This document shows positions 40,001-52,827 of a DNA stretch of 64,000 bases, in pieces. Numbering within the stretch: position 1 is the stretch's first letter; the number at the start of each line of letters is the position of its first letter. Source of the DNA: Clytia hemisphaerica (Eukaryota; Cnidaria; Hydrozoa; Leptothecata; Clytiidae); assembly GCA_902728285.1 (NCBI GenBank), contig CACVBU010000821.1, positions 62,001-126,000 on the forward strand, in the 5' to 3' direction. A program made the translations under genes and the position numbers. Under the pieces are notes generated by a model. It searched no databases, had not been told where the DNA came from, and saw only the letters and a list, made by a program, of their open reading frames with translations.

Positions 40001-41423
40001 ATACCAGATACTGCATCTTTCGTTTGGTTTTATTCATACAAAGTTTTGTTTGTATCATTTGATTATAGGATCCAGTTTATTTCCAATGATTTCTTTTTAT
40101 TGAATTTTATTTAGTTGGATCTCATTATGTACCCAATATAATGTTGATGGCATTGATATCAAACCAATCGTTGTACTTTGTTATTGTCAAACTCTAAAAA
40201 TAAAAATCTGAGGGGGGACTCCTCTTTTTTTTCATTTTAAGTGGGGATAGCTGGCTGGGGCGGCACATCTGTCAGACAATAACGCAGGTGTCCTAAGGTG
40301 AGCTCAATGAGAACGGAAATCTCATGTAGAGCAAATATATTATCTACAAACTGTAGACATTGTTTTTCAGCAGTTAGGTAATTCGTAAAATGAATTTCAC
40401 ACGTTCCAATTCGATTTCTGGGTCAGCAAAACAACAAGGCAAGATAGGATTTGCCGTTTGGATAGAGTAATTCATTTATGAGTCTAACAAGGGGTACTGG
40501 TAATTTTTGTTCGATTTAAGGGGGAAGTTTTCTTTAAGGGAAAAATTGCATTTTAAGGGGGGATTGAAAAAGTAGGTAGAAACCATGGGTTAGTTATCTA
40601 TCGCTATTTTTGGATCGTTAAATTCTTAATAATAATAACAATAAAAAAATAAAACAACAAATGTTTTAAGTGGCTAGCTCCGAAAAATCTTTGAGCTTTT
40701 AGAAAGCTCAAGAATTGTTTCCACGAAGGGCCACTATGAACAGAACAAGAACAGTAACAAAAAGGAACAGAAAAATTGGATAAATAATTGGAGAATTAGG
40801 TGAAAAAATTACACTATCGATTCAGCATCACGGCATTCACTTGGTAGATTATTCTTATAGATAAAAGTCTATAGGCCTATGTTATGTATCGGTAGGTGTA
40901 TCGAGAATCCATAATTTATCCTTATCGATAAAGTGTTGAAAACAAAAGTGATCCTTTTCCCATGGAATGTCACATATCTTGTTCAAAACCATGAAAATAG
41001 ACTCAAGTTAATATTTTTTTGAAAAATTCTTTCTCGTTGCTGAGATATGGACCCATGAAATTTGTCTCAAAACGGTCAAATTTTTGGGTTGGAAATTGAA
41101 AAGGACTTTTAAGTCACCATTCATGACTAATCAAGCATTCTTTACATCAGAAACCACCTTGTCATGGTACTCTGCCATGATTTCTGATCAGGATAACTAA
41201 TTTTCAGACGTTTTACTCATTTCCTTGTCTAAGAAAACAAAAAATGCCTAATCTTTGAAGACAATTTCACCAAGAAGCAAGAGGTTGCACATGGATGATT
41301 TTGAATGATTTGGAAGACAGCCCTACATGGACTGTTAAAGATGTAAAAAAAATTATGTGCGACCTCACGTTTTCAGGCAATGACCTGCAAAATAGGTATA
41401 ACTACATTATTGTTTGTATTTTT
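37046..41423. other. 4.4 kb without a recognised gene
   Basis: AT-rich. A run of C followed by several GGGGGGA stretches lies at 39240-39375, and a second cluster of AAGGGGGGA words at 40520-40565. Upstream sequence of the SS18-like gene is at the right end. No other structure was recognised. Confidence 0.4.
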
Positions 41424-41445
41424 AGTTTCAAATTCATAAAAAAAC

Positions 41446-42687
41446 ATGTCTGCATCAGCTTTTGCAGCCAACCAAATGGCAGGAGGGAAAAGGGAACCCA
41501 TTACTCAAGCAACTGTTCAGAAAATGCTTGATGAAAATACACAATTGATTCAGGCTATAATTGAATATCAAAATCAAGGCAAATTACGCGAATGTGCTCA
41601 ATACCAATCGATTTTACATAGGAACTTAATTTTTCTTGCAACGCTGGCTGATTCCACATTGAATCAACAACAAGGAGGTGGACAGCCACAAAAAGGGAAT
41701 ACCCAGCAACAAGGAAACTCCCAACAACAACAGCAACAACAAATACAAGGAGGTATGCCAAACATAATGCAGCAACAACAACAGATGCAACAAACACAAA
41801 TGTTAAAACAACAACATCAACAACAACAGCAACAAACACCACCAACACAACCACAGACAAATCAAATGCCATCTCAGCAACAAAATATGCAAATGCAACA
41901 AGTTCCAAATCAACTTCAACAACAACCACCAAATCTTCAAGCTAAACCACCACAACAAACTCAACAACTACTACTGCAACAGCAGCGCCAGGCCCAGCTC
42001 AAACAACAGCAACAACAACAACAACAACAACAACCTCAAGCTCCAACGACAACACATTCTCCATTACAAAACCAACAGACTCTCTCTCCCCAACAACAGC
42101 ATAATGCTCCCCAATTATCACCTGCTGTTCAAAATGTAGCTAGCCCTGCATCAGCAGGAACTCCTCCAAACAATACATTGCTTCAAAATAACACAGCTGA
42201 TTCAACTAACTCTCCCTCGTCAGCCCCATCACAATCACCTGCCCCATCTACAGTACCTAATCCTTCTTCTTCACCGCTAACACAGCCAACTGCAGCAACA
42301 GTTACCATGAATGGGACAGCTTCAGTGAATACAAACGTTGCTACTCCAACAACATCGAACACTTCCTTACCTAACCAAATACAACCTCAGGCTAATCCCA
42401 TGAATCAGATGCCAATGATGGCAGGTTATGGTCAGCCTCCCATGGGTATGATGCCAGGCATGCAAGGGATGCGTGGGATGATGCCACCTGCAATGATTCC
42501 TGGTATGCCACTAGGAGCCCACCCTACTCCTGAAATGATTCAAAATATGATGATGCAGCAACAAATTGCAGCACGTATGGCAGCTCCCCAACCTGACGGC
42601 TCTGGTGGGTTTCCACAAGCCAATATGATGATGACTGCAACAAATAATAGTACACCAGCCACCACAGCTCAAAATTTTAATGGATAA
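41446..42687 (+). CDS. SS18: SS18-like (SNH domain) BAF chromatin-remodelling subunit
   Basis: A 413-residue protein in one coding exon. Residues about 1-70 are the SNH domain, recognisable by ITQATVQKMLDENTQLIQAI, GKLRECAQYQSILHRNLIFLATLAD. The rest is low complexity: Q-rich (75-215, CAA/CAG runs), S/T/P-rich (215-300), then a Met/Gly/Pro tail (330-395) rich in MMPGM words. SS18 and SS18L1 are about 400-420 residues and are subunits of BAF (SWI/SNF) complexes that remodel chromatin in the nucleus; the SNH domain contacts the complex or its partners. Only one copy is in the window, so it may stand for both vertebrate paralogues. An AG acceptor (41424-41425) lies 20 nt before the ATG. The poly-Q tract is encoded by near-pure CAA/CAG and could vary in length. 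Confidence 0.93.
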   Translation: MSASAFAANQMAGGKREPITQATVQKMLDENTQLIQAIIEYQNQGKLRECAQYQSILHRNLIFLATLADSTLNQQQGGGQPQKGNTQQQGNSQQQQQQQIQGGMPNIMQQQQQMQQTQMLKQQHQQQQQQTPPTQPQTNQMPSQQQNMQMQQVPNQLQQQPPNLQAKPPQQTQQLLLQQQRQAQLKQQQQQQQQQQPQAPTTTHSPLQNQQTLSPQQQHNAPQLSPAVQNVASPASAGTPPNNTLLQNNTADSTNSPSSAPSQSPAPSTVPNPSSSPLTQPTAATVTMNGTASVNTNVATPTTSNTSLPNQIQPQANPMNQMPMMAGYGQPPMGMMPGMQGMRGMMPPAMIPGMPLGAHPTPEMIQNMMMQQQIAARMAAPQPDGSGGFPQANMMMTATNNSTPATTAQNFNG

Positions 42688-43224
42688 AGAAAAATAGTAT
42701 ATTAATTTGGTTGTTGTTTTTAAAGCTGGAATGCTTTTTATAATCAGATTGAAAGTGCATTTTATACCTGAGTACTACTATGGAAAGAACATGGAAGTTT
42801 ACTTTCAAGATAATTTTTAAAGTAATTTTAACATTGCTTTTTAGAGAAAAAACAGAAATGAGAATAACATTGTTTTTTAACTGTAACATATTATCACCAA
42901 AAACTATGTAACAAATTTTGCAAATTTTTTATTGATAAATATAATCTTTGTGTCTTGTTTGTACTAATACAGCTGAATCTGAAGGTCAACTTACTACAGT
43001 CACAAAATAATCATGTAAATATAAAACAAGCATCTCTGTATTTCATTGCAATGTTATGGCTTGTTAACTGGGTTTCTTTCATTGTTATTGGGCCATTTTT
43101 TGTAACTATATATGCCTGGGTGTTAACAAGAGTTTCAAAAGGTTTTCCTTTCCTTGACTTTTTTCATGCCCACTGTGCCATCATAATATCGGTATATAAC
43201 TTTTTTTTATCTATTTATTTTCAG
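42688..43224 (+). other. SS18-VCPIP1 intergenic region
   Basis: No AATAAA is seen between the SS18-like stop and the acceptor of VCPIP1 (TTTATTTTCAG ending 43224). Together with the short distance and shared strand this is compatible with a polycistronic unit resolved by trans-splicing, but separate promoters are equally possible. Confidence 0.4.
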
Positions 43225-43253
43225 CAAACAAATAAAAAAGATACAACAAGAAG

Positions 43254-46200
43254 ATGAAAGTATTAAGCGGGGCTTGCCCTGACTCTGCATGCCAGAAACA
43301 GTTGTTTTTCTCTGAAGAACACACAGCAACAATTGAATGTTCAAATTGTGGACAGCGTCACGAAATCAAACACCTTGTTAATGTAGAACAAGTGTCTGAC
43401 CCAGGACATGCGCTTCGTGGATTACTCCATAGCCTTGTTGAAGGACACATCCCTAGTCATGTTAAAAAATCAAGTGAATTTGTCAAGGTTAAAGGATTGT
43501 CAAACTTTGGTTGCAAACTAATTTCTCCATTACTTACAACTTATGGTTTAAAAGGACAAGAAGTTCGTCTTTTGAAAGACATGAACCAAGGTGAAACATT
43601 TGACTGCTCTCACCTGGCTGACCGAGCCTTCTTAATTGAAGAGCAAAATTTATTGATTCCAGGTTACGGTAAAGATACAGCTGCTAGTTACCTCCATGAC
43701 ACTCTGGATGAGATTGCCAAAGTTAATGATAATGAGGAGAGATTAATACCAATCCATGCAGATGGAGACGGCCATTGCTTGCCACATGCTATCTCCAGAG
43801 CTTTGGTTGGTCATGAATTATTTTGGCATCCATTACTAACCAACTTGAAATTACATTTCATGAACCGCTTAGAAGACTATAAAAATTTGTTTAAAGATTT
43901 CATTGAGATTGAGGAATGGAAAGATATTATAGATGAAAGTGACCCTAATTTTGTTCCAAAGTATGGTGAAATGCACGGTTTAAGAAATATTCATATCCTT
44001 GGACTTGCTAATATTCTGCATCGTCCAGTCATTTTGATTGACAGTTTGGAAGGTATGAAATCGAAAGGTGATTATAGTGGAGTGTTTCTCCCAGGGCTAG
44101 TTCCTATCGAAAAGTGTAGAAACAAAAATGGCAAGCTTCATAAACCTATTGTTATTTCTTGGAGTAGCAAAGGTCGCAACCATTTCATTCCACTTGTTGG
44201 CATCCAAAACAAGGAATTACCACGATTCCCAGCTAAAGTGTTACCTAAAGTATGGGGTCTTTCCCAAAATCTTTTAACGGAGTATATCGATTTTGAGGAT
44301 GAAGCTTGCATTATTGGTGGTAATAACAGTCTACAGGAGAAATATTTGATCAAACTGACTCAAGCTATGGAGAGACAATTTCTTCTGTTGAAAGGTGTAG
44401 CAACTAGTGTCGTCACAGATGTCTATCACCACCTTTTTCGATCATCTGGTCTTGTAGGGCTTCCTCCGCAAACAATCACTGAAGCAGCTTTAGGTTTGAC
44501 ACGAGAGGAACGTCTTTATAAATGTTTATATTGCCATGCGGTCATGGAAGAAAAATTGCCGTGTGCTCATTCAATGTTGGAACCAGGTGAGCATTTCTCA
44601 ACTTTTTCATTTTTGATTTATTTTTGATGGGCTTGTGAATAAAAAACTAGCTCCGACGAATTTTAGATTCTAGGTGGGCAAATTCTTAGCAAGCCCGTGA
44701 AGAGGTGGACCGAAATTTTAGACTCGTGAATTGTTATTTTATTTGTGCTTTGGACTGGTGATTTTTGCCGTCCGCTGAGCCTAAATAAGACCCCGGGATG
44801 TTATTGTCATAAACACTAAATCCTAATTTATTTTGAAACTTCAGACACATTTATTGATGACTTGACGTTTTCTAATGTGAATTGCGAGTGTTTGATTTTA
44901 TACAAACTTTAATATTCTTTAGGGGGTGAACTCTTCCAAATTGCGATCAAAACACATGGGGTGCTGAAAGATAAATTCAAGTATAGATTCCCAGTTAACG
45001 ATATTATATGCCAGTATGATAAACAATCAAACAGGTTGAAGTATGTACACACACCAGAATCATTGTCGTGCCCACACTGTAAAGGAGCTTTAAGGAAAGT
45101 CAAACTTGATGGCAATCTGGAATATATGAATGGTGATCAACTATCCAAGTTAGCTAATAACAGTTCTTGTGGTTGTGGTTACAAGCATTATTGGGACGGA
45201 AAGGAGTATGATAACCTCCCTATCAAAATCCCTCTCGAACTTGAATGGGATGATGAAACAGTTGATGATCACGTCTATTGGTTCCAAAATGAATCTGATC
45301 CTACTCTCAACTCAAATGCTTTTGAACTTGCCCGAGAGAAAGTCCAAGAACATTTCCCAGGGACTTTCGGTAGTGAGAGATTAGCTGAGAAAATAGTGGA
45401 TACTATTTTTGAGTATACTACTGCGTATTACAAGGATACATCAGTCGAACCAGAGGCAATGGAATTAGATGCACCAACATGTATCCCAACCAAGATTATC
45501 TTAACTGGAGAAAAATCCAAAACTCTACACAAAGAAGAATTGGGTACCAGTCGTACTGAACGAATTATGAAAAAGAAAATCGAACATAAGGCGCCGATTC
45601 AACAAAAGAGAGCAAGCACCTCTAATCAAATGGACAAAGGTAATGAGACTAATGCTGTCAGTAACTCAACATCCAAATTATCCTCTGTGAAGGATCTAGG
45701 TGATTCGCCTACCAGAGAAAAGGTTAAGAAATCTGAGACTACGATAAATAAAATTCGTATTTCTTGCCAAGACAAAGGGAACACCATGTTCACATTAGAA
45801 TCAACGACCTCCTTTGACAACTTGGTAAAATTTATCAAGAAACATTTCGACATTGAGAATGAAGATATTACTATGAAATATGGGTTCCCTCCAAAGCCTC
45901 TCAATCAAAATGAAAATAATCCTGAGGAACCTCTAACCATGCTCAAAGCTGGAGATCGAGTTAATGTTATCATCGTCAAGAAGGTCAGAAAGGAGGACCC
46001 TTTACCATCGAATGATACACGATCGAATCAGCAGAAATCAACACAACAACCTACAACAGACAAAATGAGTCAATTCGCCAGCCAATTAGCTCAAATCATG
46101 GGTCAGGACTTGTGGGAATGGGCTTGCTCCCAACGAAACATGTTCCAAGTTAATGGTTGGATTTACAAAATGGCTTTTCGTGATCTGGGTCTTCTAACTG

Positions 46201-46610
46201 ATGACCAGCATTTGTCATTACCTTGTTTCCCCAAGAAGATCTTTGTTTACAATAAGAAAGAGGATGAAATTTATCTATGTCTTGGTAAACATCATATTTT
46301 TGTTCAACCTCTTACTCGCAAAGAAGAGGAGTTAGCGGCAGAGCAAGCTGAAACTAAAGCTCATGAGCTGAAACCATCCATTCATCATCAGTTGAAACAA
46401 CCTGCAAATCAACAACCAGAGACTGATAATTCACCGAAAGTGAACAATTTTTCAGGTGAAGGTTATATGTTAGCTAACAATGAGAAAGCACCTGAAAATG
46501 TTCGGACCATTCGACAAACAATTGATTTTGCAACTTTTGGACGCGAGGATAAAACTATTGATGATGAACCCATGGTCGAGCAGAAGGAAAATGAGTCCAT
46601 GGATACTTGA
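43254..46610 (+). CDS. VCPIP1: Valosin-containing protein-interacting deubiquitinase VCPIP1 (VCIP135)
   Basis: Two coding exons, 43254-44586 and 44923-46610 (donor CCAG|GTGAGC, acceptor TTCTTTAG), joined in frame to about 1006 residues; vertebrate VCPIP1 is about 1220. The N-terminus has a Cys-pair zinc-like motif (ACPDSAC..CSNCGQRH, 7-36). The OTU cysteine protease domain spans about 165-320, with DGDGHC (catalytic C175) and NHFIPLV (catalytic H310). The second exon carries CxxC pairs (SCPHC, CGCGYKHYWDG), KIILTGEKSKTLHKEELG, and a ubiquitin-like fold at about 713-793 that would contact p97/VCP. Function: deubiquitinase acting with p97/VCP in Golgi and ER reassembly and in DNA-protein crosslink repair. 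Acceptor 29 nt upstream of the ATG. The C-terminal tail is shorter than in vertebrates. Confidence 0.95.
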
Positions 46611-46936
46611 GTAGATTGTGGAAATTTATGTTTGTTTGATATTTTGATATTTTGAAATTATATAATAATTTATGATGAAGTAGTTAGGGTACTATTATCT
46701 TTGCTACTTTTTAGTTCAAACAAGACTATCTGATATTCTTCTGCCTAATCATTGTAATCAATGTAAAAGTAATTTTGCACCTTCCACCCACTGTGTACTG
46801 AATACAATTTTTCTACAAAGTACTTTTCATTCTAATTTGTTCAATTCATTGTTTTCTTTTTGTAAATAGTTATTTGAAATAGTTTCGTTCACAGATCTCT
46901 ATAACATTATAATGAAAAAGGATCTTGAATTGTTCA
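46611..46936 (+). other. 3' flank of VCPIP1
   Basis: AT-rich sequence, probably 3' UTR. GAATACAATTT near 46798 is a weak polyadenylation-like signal. Nothing else is seen. Confidence 0.35.
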
Positions 46937-46940
46937 TTAA

Positions 46941-48408
46941 CCTTTTCAGCCCGGCAGACGTGTATACACGTCGAGCATACGTTCCGGCAGACGTGTATAC
47001 ACGTCTTTTTGACATAGTGATCTTCTAAGCTATATTTCTCCCATTGGCTTCTTTGCTAGCCGTAGAAGTAAAGAAAAACGGAAAGTAGAGGTTCTAAGCT
47101 TTCTTTTGATATATGGTGATGTAATGTTTTGATCACGTGGTGAGGCAGCAGATTTCATAGAAAAAGTAGAGAAAAACACTGAATCAAGATGGCGACCAAG
47201 AAATGGGTTTTTCAAACTTACTGCTAAAGCTCTTGGATTTTTTGACTGGTTTAGGCCACTTTTCTTCATGGAAACATTGTTTTTATAATGGCAAAACATC
47301 CAGTAAGTATATCCTATATTTTTTGTTTTGTTTTTAGCATAAAAATTCCATTTATTTGTCATTTTGACCACTTTTCTCGACAAACCATAGGCGGGTCGAC
47401 CCAAACTTACAGTACTTTTTACTTTTTCTTCAGGTTGGAGCATGGAAAGTTGACAAATCCAATGCAAAAGTGTTTTCTGCAACTCATATATTTCAAAGGA
47501 GCACCAAACAATTTGAAAAGCCTGGATTTATGTTGAATTGCACTACTTCTTTCACTCCTCTCCAAGCACCAGCGACGGTCGATCGATCCCCGAAATTCTT
47601 GGCTCATAACGATGTCCTGATTACAGCTTATATGGATCAAAATGATAGCAGGAACCACATAACAGCCACATGAAATTATTATGATGACATTTAGCATCCC
47701 TTATGGTCAAAAGAGACCAGATTTGATAGCAATGAGTTTGCCTCAAAAGGCTTACGGTTTTTGGAAACTTTGCAACTGTCGCCGACTATGCCATCTAGTT
47801 TCACGGTAGCCGATACCCTTCAAAAGCTTCAGGAGCTAAGAATACTGACTGAAAGTGTTGCTTAGATAGTTGGGAAATACTTTTACACCATTTTTGATGT
47901 TGTAGCTGCTTCTAGAAACAGATTATCATCAAAATACTTCAAAATTGTATGTATTGGATTTTTTTAGCCGAAAATCGTGATTTTTGGCAAAAGTGACCGA
48001 TATTTGGGCGGCTGGTGTGACACATACAGATTTTTCTGGATGCTGATTTTTGGTATATTACTTCAAAATGATGTATAGATTGATAAATAGCCAAAGACAG
48101 ATTTTTTAATTAACTTCCCCCCACTTTTTTTTGCTCTAGAAGTGAAAAATGCAGAAAAAGTGACATTACCGCAAAACGTGAAAAAAACTGTGGTTTACGT
48201 GATGCTACCATTTTTGTTGGAATATTCTATTTGGATTGGTACCTGGTCTAAAAGTTGTAGAATTTAGTTAGCTTTTCAGGGATACCTTACTTTTTTTCTA
48301 AAGATTCCTAGTTCTTGAGTTATGATAAAATAACTGAACATGTCTATTTTCTGAAAAAATGTTGCGCGCTGACAGTGTGAAAATTTAAAAAGTTGCGCGC
48401 TGGAAAGG
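46941..48408. mobile_element. piggyBac-like non-autonomous element
   Basis: TTAA flanks both sides (46937-46940 and 48409-48412). Inverted ends are CCTTTTCAGCCCGGC and CCTTTCCAGCGCGC. The left end holds two copies of CCGGCAGACGTGTATACACG, each containing the palindrome GACGTGTATACACGTC; the right end repeats GTTGCGCGCTG. No transposase frame is recognised in the 1.47 kb. TTAA targeting and CCYTT ends are the hallmarks of piggyBac elements. Confidence 0.82.
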
Positions 48409-48412
48409 TTAA

Positions 48413-49017
48413 GCATTATAAGTTTCATCAATTCAAATTTATAATTATACCTTAATTTATTTTTAAATCTATTGGTATTTTATATATTGGTTAATTTTTT
48501 TTTGTTACAAAATAAGTAAAAGAGTGATTTTTTTGTTCTGCTTTGTTCATTCTATTCATACTTTTACGTTTAAAACGTTTCTAGACATAGTTCTCAACTT
48601 CAGCTGAGTTATGTAGAATCTCAGAATGTTTGTTTGTATGTTGTCTGCAAACTTTGGCGGAATAATTTGTTTGCGGAGCTGAAATTTGGCACACAGCTTC
48701 CTTGGGAGATTGGGGCAATTTTTTCATCTTTTTAAAATTTGGATTCTTTTCGTTCACGTTTCTTCACGTTACAGTTTTTCGACACGTTTCAGACATTATT
48801 TTCCCAAAAAACTCGGAAAATTAATATTTCATTTCTTTTTCCCTCAAACACTTTCTTGAGAAAATGCGGTACATATTTTTTTTGAAAAATTTATACCCCT
48901 CAACATTTTGATATGTTCATGTTTTCATTATCTTTCATTTTTCGTTAGATTAAAAAAAACAATTTGAAAAAAAAATGAAAGAATAATTGCTATGGTGATG
49001 AGCAGTATTGGTGGAGG
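48413..49017 (+). promoter_or_regulatory. 5' region of MBTPS2 with acceptor and short upstream frames
   Basis: The acceptor-like TTTTTCGTTAG ends at 48948, leaving a 69 nt leader. That leader contains ATG at about 48975 (MKE, then stop) and ATG at 48992, which reads for 29 codons and overlaps the main start in another frame. Either the leader represses translation or a closer acceptor is used. Confidence 0.45.
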
Positions 49018-52000
49018 ATGTTGGTCACAGACACTGGTTTACTCTTCGTTATCACTTTTTGGATTTGTCTCTTTTTCATAAACTTATTGTTAAAGGTTTG
49101 TAAACACATTTGCTGTCCTCTCTATCTTATAGAGGTCTTCAAAGGTTTGGCAAGATTTAACGTCGTGGGAAATCAGCTATTTTAAGAAGGTGAAAACCTC
49201 TATAATTCGATACTGCCCAGTCTTTAAAAATTTTCAACAGATGTCATTCTTATCCATATCGAGAAAGAGAGTGTATGATTTTCACATTGAAATTTGGCGA
49301 CCAGCTCTATTACAGTCTCATGGTCACCCTATTTATTACGAAGGTCTGTTCCATTCGAACATTTCTTTTGAACAATTTCCATCAATAATCTTCTATACTA
49401 AATGAGTTTATGAAAAATGTCTGTAACGCTAGCCCAGTAACATATTAAAGTTTCTAAAATTTGAACGCCGCGGCTGGAAAACCTATCCTCCTTCGATACA
49501 AAAAGTCTCGCGCTAAGTTTGACAAGCGTAGAAAACTCGGATTAGAGAAGACTCTACACTGCTATTTGTAAACGAAAAAAGTTCTGACGTCAATTTCATG
49601 AAAAAGTACTGCGACGTCACAAAGTTTCAAATAAAAAGGTGTGGCATTTTTGTTGCACGATTTCGAATTATTTTATATCAACACACGCAACAAAATCCAA
49701 CATTGTTGTTTGATGATTAAACTTCGTCTAACATTATTTAAAAAGGTTTCAATGTTGGTTGCATTGCATATGCGCCGGTCTTAAGCTGTCCGCATGTGAA
49801 GCCAACAAACGGGAAAACCTTCAGTGCTCAATCGCAAAGCGCGAGCCTCTCCTTCACAAAGGCTTTTTCTTTCCTAGAAGCAACCCTCTCACCACCTCAG
49901 ACACCTTTGGGCGTCTGCAACGACGGGTACCCTCGATAATTTTGACAGGGTCACTATGGCATTTCATTGAACACAAACTTCCGTTATCTTAAAAAGACAT
50001 ATCATCGAGGCTTACAGACACAAAATTTTGACTAATGTAGAAAGTTTAGAAGTATAACTTTTATTATTGTATTCGGCATTTTAAGCCAAAACGATGTCAG
50101 GAATTAAACCACATTATAGTATTTTAAAAGCTTTTGATGTGCAAGCAAAACCGTTAACCGGCGTTTGCGACGACGGGAACCGTCTAGTCTTTACTATTGA
50201 TTTTGTCGTATATATTTTTTCTTTGGATTGATTTGCTAGTTTTGGGTTCAGTTGTGAAACATTTTCTTTTGGAAAGGTAGGTTTTGGCCTTTATGGACAG
50301 CTCTGTATTGCTTTCTCATGTGGTTTAAGCAAATGAGGTCATTATTACAAATAATAGGCTTCGTGGTGAAAGATTGAAAATTGTTTATGACTAAACCTTA
50401 TGCAATTTTTCTTTAGAGTTCTCAACGTTATGGATTCTTGTACACTGAGACCTTGGTATCCTTTGGTGTAACATTCTCATTATGCCAGATCCGTTGGCAA
50501 ACATCCCTCTTCAATAAACTATTCAGCAAGATCGGCCGGTACAACCCAAAACTGTCGCTACTATGGTTTACACTTGGAGCTGTATTTGCCGTCATTTCTA
50601 TGGTCTCGTCTGTGGTCATTTTGACGTTGATGCTGTATCGATCTGTCAAAGATACCAAAGCTGATAAACTTCTTCAACCGGTGGTAAGATGAGATTCATT
50701 TGATGAATGTGCTTTCTCCTTCGGTGATAAGAATAGCGACGGAGACGGTTAGCTTCTGTTTTGTCTAGATCCTGATCAACTGAGGACGACGGTAACTAAG
50801 CACTTTTACCGTCCTCTATTTTGCTATTGTTCCAAATCGCTTCAGCTACTCCGCTGTCTTCAAAACTGCAAATATATAAACTCGGTAATATGGACGCGAT
50901 AGTAAGGAATGAAGATGACTTGAACAGCAAAACAAAATTTTACAATGACAACTACTATTTTGCAACTGTGATTGATTTCTTTTCAATTCTGAATCGTCAT
51001 CACTGAAAATCTCTTTATTTTCAGATGCCGGGAATGAATCTTCCATGGAATCAAGTAGCCTATTATTTGACGACTCTCATCATCTCTGGAACTTTTCATG
51101 AAGTAGGACACGCCATCGCTGCAGTCAGGTATTATTCTCAAAACCAGTCAGTTGGTTTATTGAGTTCTATGTGTGATAAAGTCCATCTCTTTTCTAAATA
51201 AGCTGGTCACGTGTACAAAGCACACTCTTCTCGGACACATTAACAAACTGAAAAATTAATAGAAAAATTAATAGAAAAATATATCAGACTTACAATATAA
51301 CATATTAAAGGTTTTCTTTTTGCATAACTCTTCCCGTTTCATATCAGACACATGTTTCATATCAGAACAGTGTCTGCCTATTGTTATACTGTGCTGATAA
51401 GCAAAAAAAAGAGTTTCGGTTTTCCTCTTTCTGACCAAGCTTGCTCCGCATCCGTGTCAATTTAATATTAAAAAGCTTGTAAAAATCTAAACTGATGAGT
51501 AAGCAAACAAAAAACCTTTAACTTTTAACTATAAATTTGGAAGTAAGAGTGCTGATGCTTCCTAAATATTGATTTTGCTTGAGATATCTTGTCAGTTGTA
51601 TTCTTGAAACTGGTATACTTTTATGTGTTTCGAAAAAAGTGTCTATACGAGATGGAGATGTATGTTATCACTTCCATTATTTTGTTAGTGTTAACTCTTC
51701 ACGTTAGTTTATTTTGAAGAAAGGAAGATAACATTAATTCTTTTTCTTCATATAGAGAGAACGTGCGAGTATTGAGTTTCGGAGTATTCGTTCTATTCAT
51801 GTACCCAGGAGCGTTTGTCGAGTTACACACGGATCAACTCGACATTATTACACCCTTTCGAAGACTGAGGATTTTTTCAGCGGGTGTGTGGCACAACTTT
51901 ATTCTAGCGGTTGTAGCGTACATACTTTCTACTAGCCTGCCGATGTGGCTGTCTCCTCTCTACACAATGGGTGACGGTGTTTTGGTAACTCACGTTGCTC

Positions 52001-52827
52001 AGCAATCATCAATTGTCAACCGACTACCAGTCGGTGACGTCATAACTTATATCAATAATTGTCCGGTGCGAAAGACCGAAGACTGGTACCTCTGTTTACA
52101 AAAGATACAAACAAATCCAGTGGATGGATATTGTGGACCATCCAGCTATACTAAAACACACAACATGTCACTACCCACGCTAGTAGAAAACTTTGGGGAA
52201 CCTGATTGTTGTAATGATACAAGTGCGTATCGATTTTGTTTTTGGTATAAGCGACACCCGAAAGCAATGTCTTTAAGTCAAAAACTTTTCAATGCCAATA
52301 TATTAGTTCGTACCTCTTTAGAATATAATTCCAAATTCACGGAACATGCTTGTTTACCAGCGCGTCATATTTTATCGGGGAAAATGTGCAAGACGAATTT
52401 AGATTGCGCTTTGAAGAATGCTACGGAGTTCAGTTTATGTCACATACCGTTAACAAAAAACACGACAAGGGTGATACGAATCGGTCATAAGAAAGGGCAG
52501 GAAGTTTTATTTGTTGGTGAGCCCAGAGAGCTGAGTTCCACAATCATGCTCTCGGACTACATACCAATTTATAATACACCGCTTCTGAATCTACCGAAAC
52601 ACATTGAAAGTATGTGTTTGTATTTAATATCCATTTCAGCAGCTTTGGCACTTTTGAACATGGTACCTTGTTTTTATCTGGATGGTCACCACACTTTGGA
52701 GATTCTTCTGGAGATACTGTTACCTCACCAGCATAAATTAAGATTGCAGATTCAAACGGTGATTTTGATGCTTGGATCTTCATTGTTGTTGGTGAATGTA
52801 CTTATTGCCTTATCCACTTTATTCTAG
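49018..52827 (+). CDS. MBTPS2: Site-2 protease (membrane-bound transcription factor peptidase, site 2)
   Basis: Four coding exons: 49018-49095, 50417-50683, 51025-51128 and 51756-52827, all with GT-AG borders and matching phases, giving 506 residues (vertebrate protein about 520). The zinc-metalloprotease motif HEVGH is at 140-144 (FHEVGHAIAAVR, created across the exon 3/4 junction region), and the second conserved LDG aspartate is D459 in VPCFYLDG. Hydrophobic helices occur at the N-terminus (4-25), around 70-100, at YPGAF..WHNFILAVVAYI, and near the C-terminus. Between them is a luminal Cys-rich, PDZ-like region (DCCND, ACLPAR, CKTNLDC). Function: intramembrane cleavage of SREBP and ATF6 in the Golgi, after site-1 protease. 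The vertebrate poly-Ser insert before the active site is absent. Exon 1 was found from its hydrophobic start and the shared LLLK|SS junction. Confidence 0.94.

Noticed and set aside
41555..41932. 125-residue minus-strand open frame
   Set aside because: It is the antisense of the SS18 poly-Q region; the Val-rich composition is an artefact of CAA/CAG runs.
47030..47482. 150-residue minus-strand frame inside the piggyBac-like element
   Set aside because: No resemblance to piggyBac transposase motifs; treated as chance openness in a non-autonomous element.
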